A stretch of 64,000 bases of DNA from Spongiibacter sp. IMCC21906. Its GTDB lineage: Bacteria; Pseudomonadota; Gammaproteobacteria; Pseudomonadales; Spongiibacteraceae. The DNA is taken from the NCBI RefSeq assembly GCF_001010805.1, contig NZ_CP011477.1:1007001-1071000 (forward strand), given 5' to 3'. Positions 63,153 to 64,000 of this stretch are shown in pieces (positions within the stretch are counted from its first letter, which is position 1; each line of letters starts with the position of its first letter). The position numbers and the translations under genes are program-made. The notes under the pieces are model-generated. The model ran no database searches. It saw nothing but the letters and a program-made list of their open reading frames with translations, and had not been told where the DNA came from.

Positions 63153-63944
63153 ATGAGTGATGCGAATCCACTGGTGCTATTGACGATTAATGGGGCCATT
63201 GCCGACGTTTGTTTTAACCGCGCCCAGGCACTGAATGCCATTACCGTGGAGATGGCAATTGAACTACGAGATATTTTTTCGGCATTGGCACAGAACAGCA
63301 ATGTTCGCGCGGTTATCTTGCGCGGTGAGGGCCGGGCTTTTATGGCGGGTGGCGACCTTAATTATTTTCGCCAGGCTGATAATAAGGAGGCAGCCGCTAA
63401 TGCCTTGATAGAGCCCATTCACGAGGCGGTGAGTTTAATGGCAAGCCTGCCCCAAGTCGTAATTGTCAGTTTGCACGGTGCGGTGGCCGGGGCGGGAATG
63501 AGTCTGGCGATGGCTGCCGACCTCGCGGTGGCGGAACAGGGGACCGTGTTTAATATGGCCTATGCAAAGGTAGGAAATAGCCCTGATTGCTCTGGTTCTT
63601 GGAGCTTGCCACGGCTTGTTGGAACGCGTCGAGCCCTTGAAATCGCGCTGCTGTCAGATGATTTATCTGCGGAACAGGCCCTTGATCTGGGGTTGATTAA
63701 CCGCCTGGCCGATAAAGGTCAGCAGGAATTTGAAGCGAAAAAGTTAGCTGAGCGTATTGCGGATAGCTCCCCTGCGGCGATGAGAAATATTAAAAGGCTA
63801 ATGCGCCAAAGCCATAGTCATGGTCTTGCGGAGCAGCTGGATGCAGAAGCAGAGGCTTTTGCGACTACCGCTGGTGAAGAAGATTTTAGTGAAGCAGTCG
63901 AAGCCTTTTTTGAGCGCCGTAAAGCGGTGTTTCACGGTAGATAG
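63153..63944 (+). CDS. Enoyl-CoA hydratase/isomerase family protein
   Basis: A 263-residue crotonase-fold protein: GEGRAFMAGGDLNYF (about residues 57-71), SLHGAVAGAGMSLAMAADLAVAE (about residues 107-129), MAYAKVGNSPDCSGSWSLPRLVG with an Asp in the region where hydratases carry their second acidic residue, and the C-terminal FFERRKAVFHG. It follows the thiolase gene by eleven bases and probably works in the same beta-oxidation step set, as hydratase or isomerase. Confidence 0.88.
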   Translation: MSDANPLVLLTINGAIADVCFNRAQALNAITVEMAIELRDIFSALAQNSNVRAVILRGEGRAFMAGGDLNYFRQADNKEAAANALIEPIHEAVSLMASLPQVVIVSLHGAVAGAGMSLAMAADLAVAEQGTVFNMAYAKVGNSPDCSGSWSLPRLVGTRRALEIALLSDDLSAEQALDLGLINRLADKGQQEFEAKKLAERIADSSPAAMRNIKRLMRQSHSHGLAEQLDAEAEAFATTAGEEDFSEAVEAFFERRKAVFHGR

Positions 63945-63956
63945 CTATTGTTGCGC

Positions 63957-63981
63957 GGCCTCAGAAAAAGCGAGGCCTTTA
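63957..63981 (+). terminator. Terminator-like hairpin
   Basis: GGCCTC (63957-63962) pairs with GAGGCC (63972-63977) around an A-rich loop and is followed by TTTA. It lies twelve bases after the crotonase stop. Confidence 0.55.
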
Positions 63982-64000
63982 CCTGCCACTCATCCATAAT

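Overview
The window looks like a chromosomal segment of a moderately G+C-rich Gram-negative gammaproteobacterium. Lipid A and LPS genes, DgkA, PlsB, a TonB-dependent receptor and bacterial WS/DGAT all point there. The mix of CYP153/GMC alkane-type genes with a large CoA-dependent catabolic island resembles marine Spongiibacteraceae/Cellvibrionales-like bacteria, but that placement is inference. No rRNA, tRNA, CRISPR array or intact insertion sequence was seen.

Region 1 (about 0.2-11.2 kb) is envelope biogenesis. dgkA diverges from a tight, mostly overlapping plus-strand operon: an LpxL-type acyltransferase, an ELM1-family protein, a GT4 glycosyltransferase, a CgeB-like glycosyltransferase, a YrbL-like kinase-fold protein, a second GT4, a GT25, and then a chimeric gene whose first half is RmlB and second half is RmlD. 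A degenerate gap and two more AT-rich glycosyltransferases follow.

Region 2 (11.2-15.5 kb) holds a minus-strand phosphotransacetylase and a damaged alkane-oxidation cassette: a CYP153-type P450 lacking its N-terminal half, its ferredoxin, a GMC alcohol dehydrogenase and a small unknown protein.

Region 3 (15.5-64 kb) is a catabolic island for a bulky carboxylic acid. It encodes a Rieske oxygenase and ferredoxin, four acyl-CoA ligases, two split and two fused acyl-CoA dehydrogenase heterodimer systems, a CaiB-type CoA transferase, four crotonase-fold proteins, three MaoC/hydratase-2 proteins (one without catalytic residues), two thiolase-fold Ltp2-like putative retro-aldolases, two DUF35 proteins (one with a dead zinc ribbon), a true thiolase, an SDR, a SnoaL-like protein, an amidohydrolase, a 2,4-dienoyl-CoA reductase-like flavoprotein, a TonB receptor, a Tat-exported amidase, an isochorismatase-like protein, an alpha/beta hydrolase and two TetR regulators. 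The layout resembles steroid or bile-acid side-chain degradation, but no diagnostic steroid-ring gene is in view, so the substrate is unknown. A storage-lipid operon (PlsB, WS/DGAT, HAD-PlsC) sits inside the island behind the flavoprotein gene.

The most striking unannotated signal is a 19-bp dyad, roughly AACTnAC-N5-GTnAGTT, found ten times and only in promoter gaps of region 3. It appears to tie nearly every operon of the island, including the receptor and the storage-lipid genes, into one regulon, probably controlled by a TetR protein encoded here.
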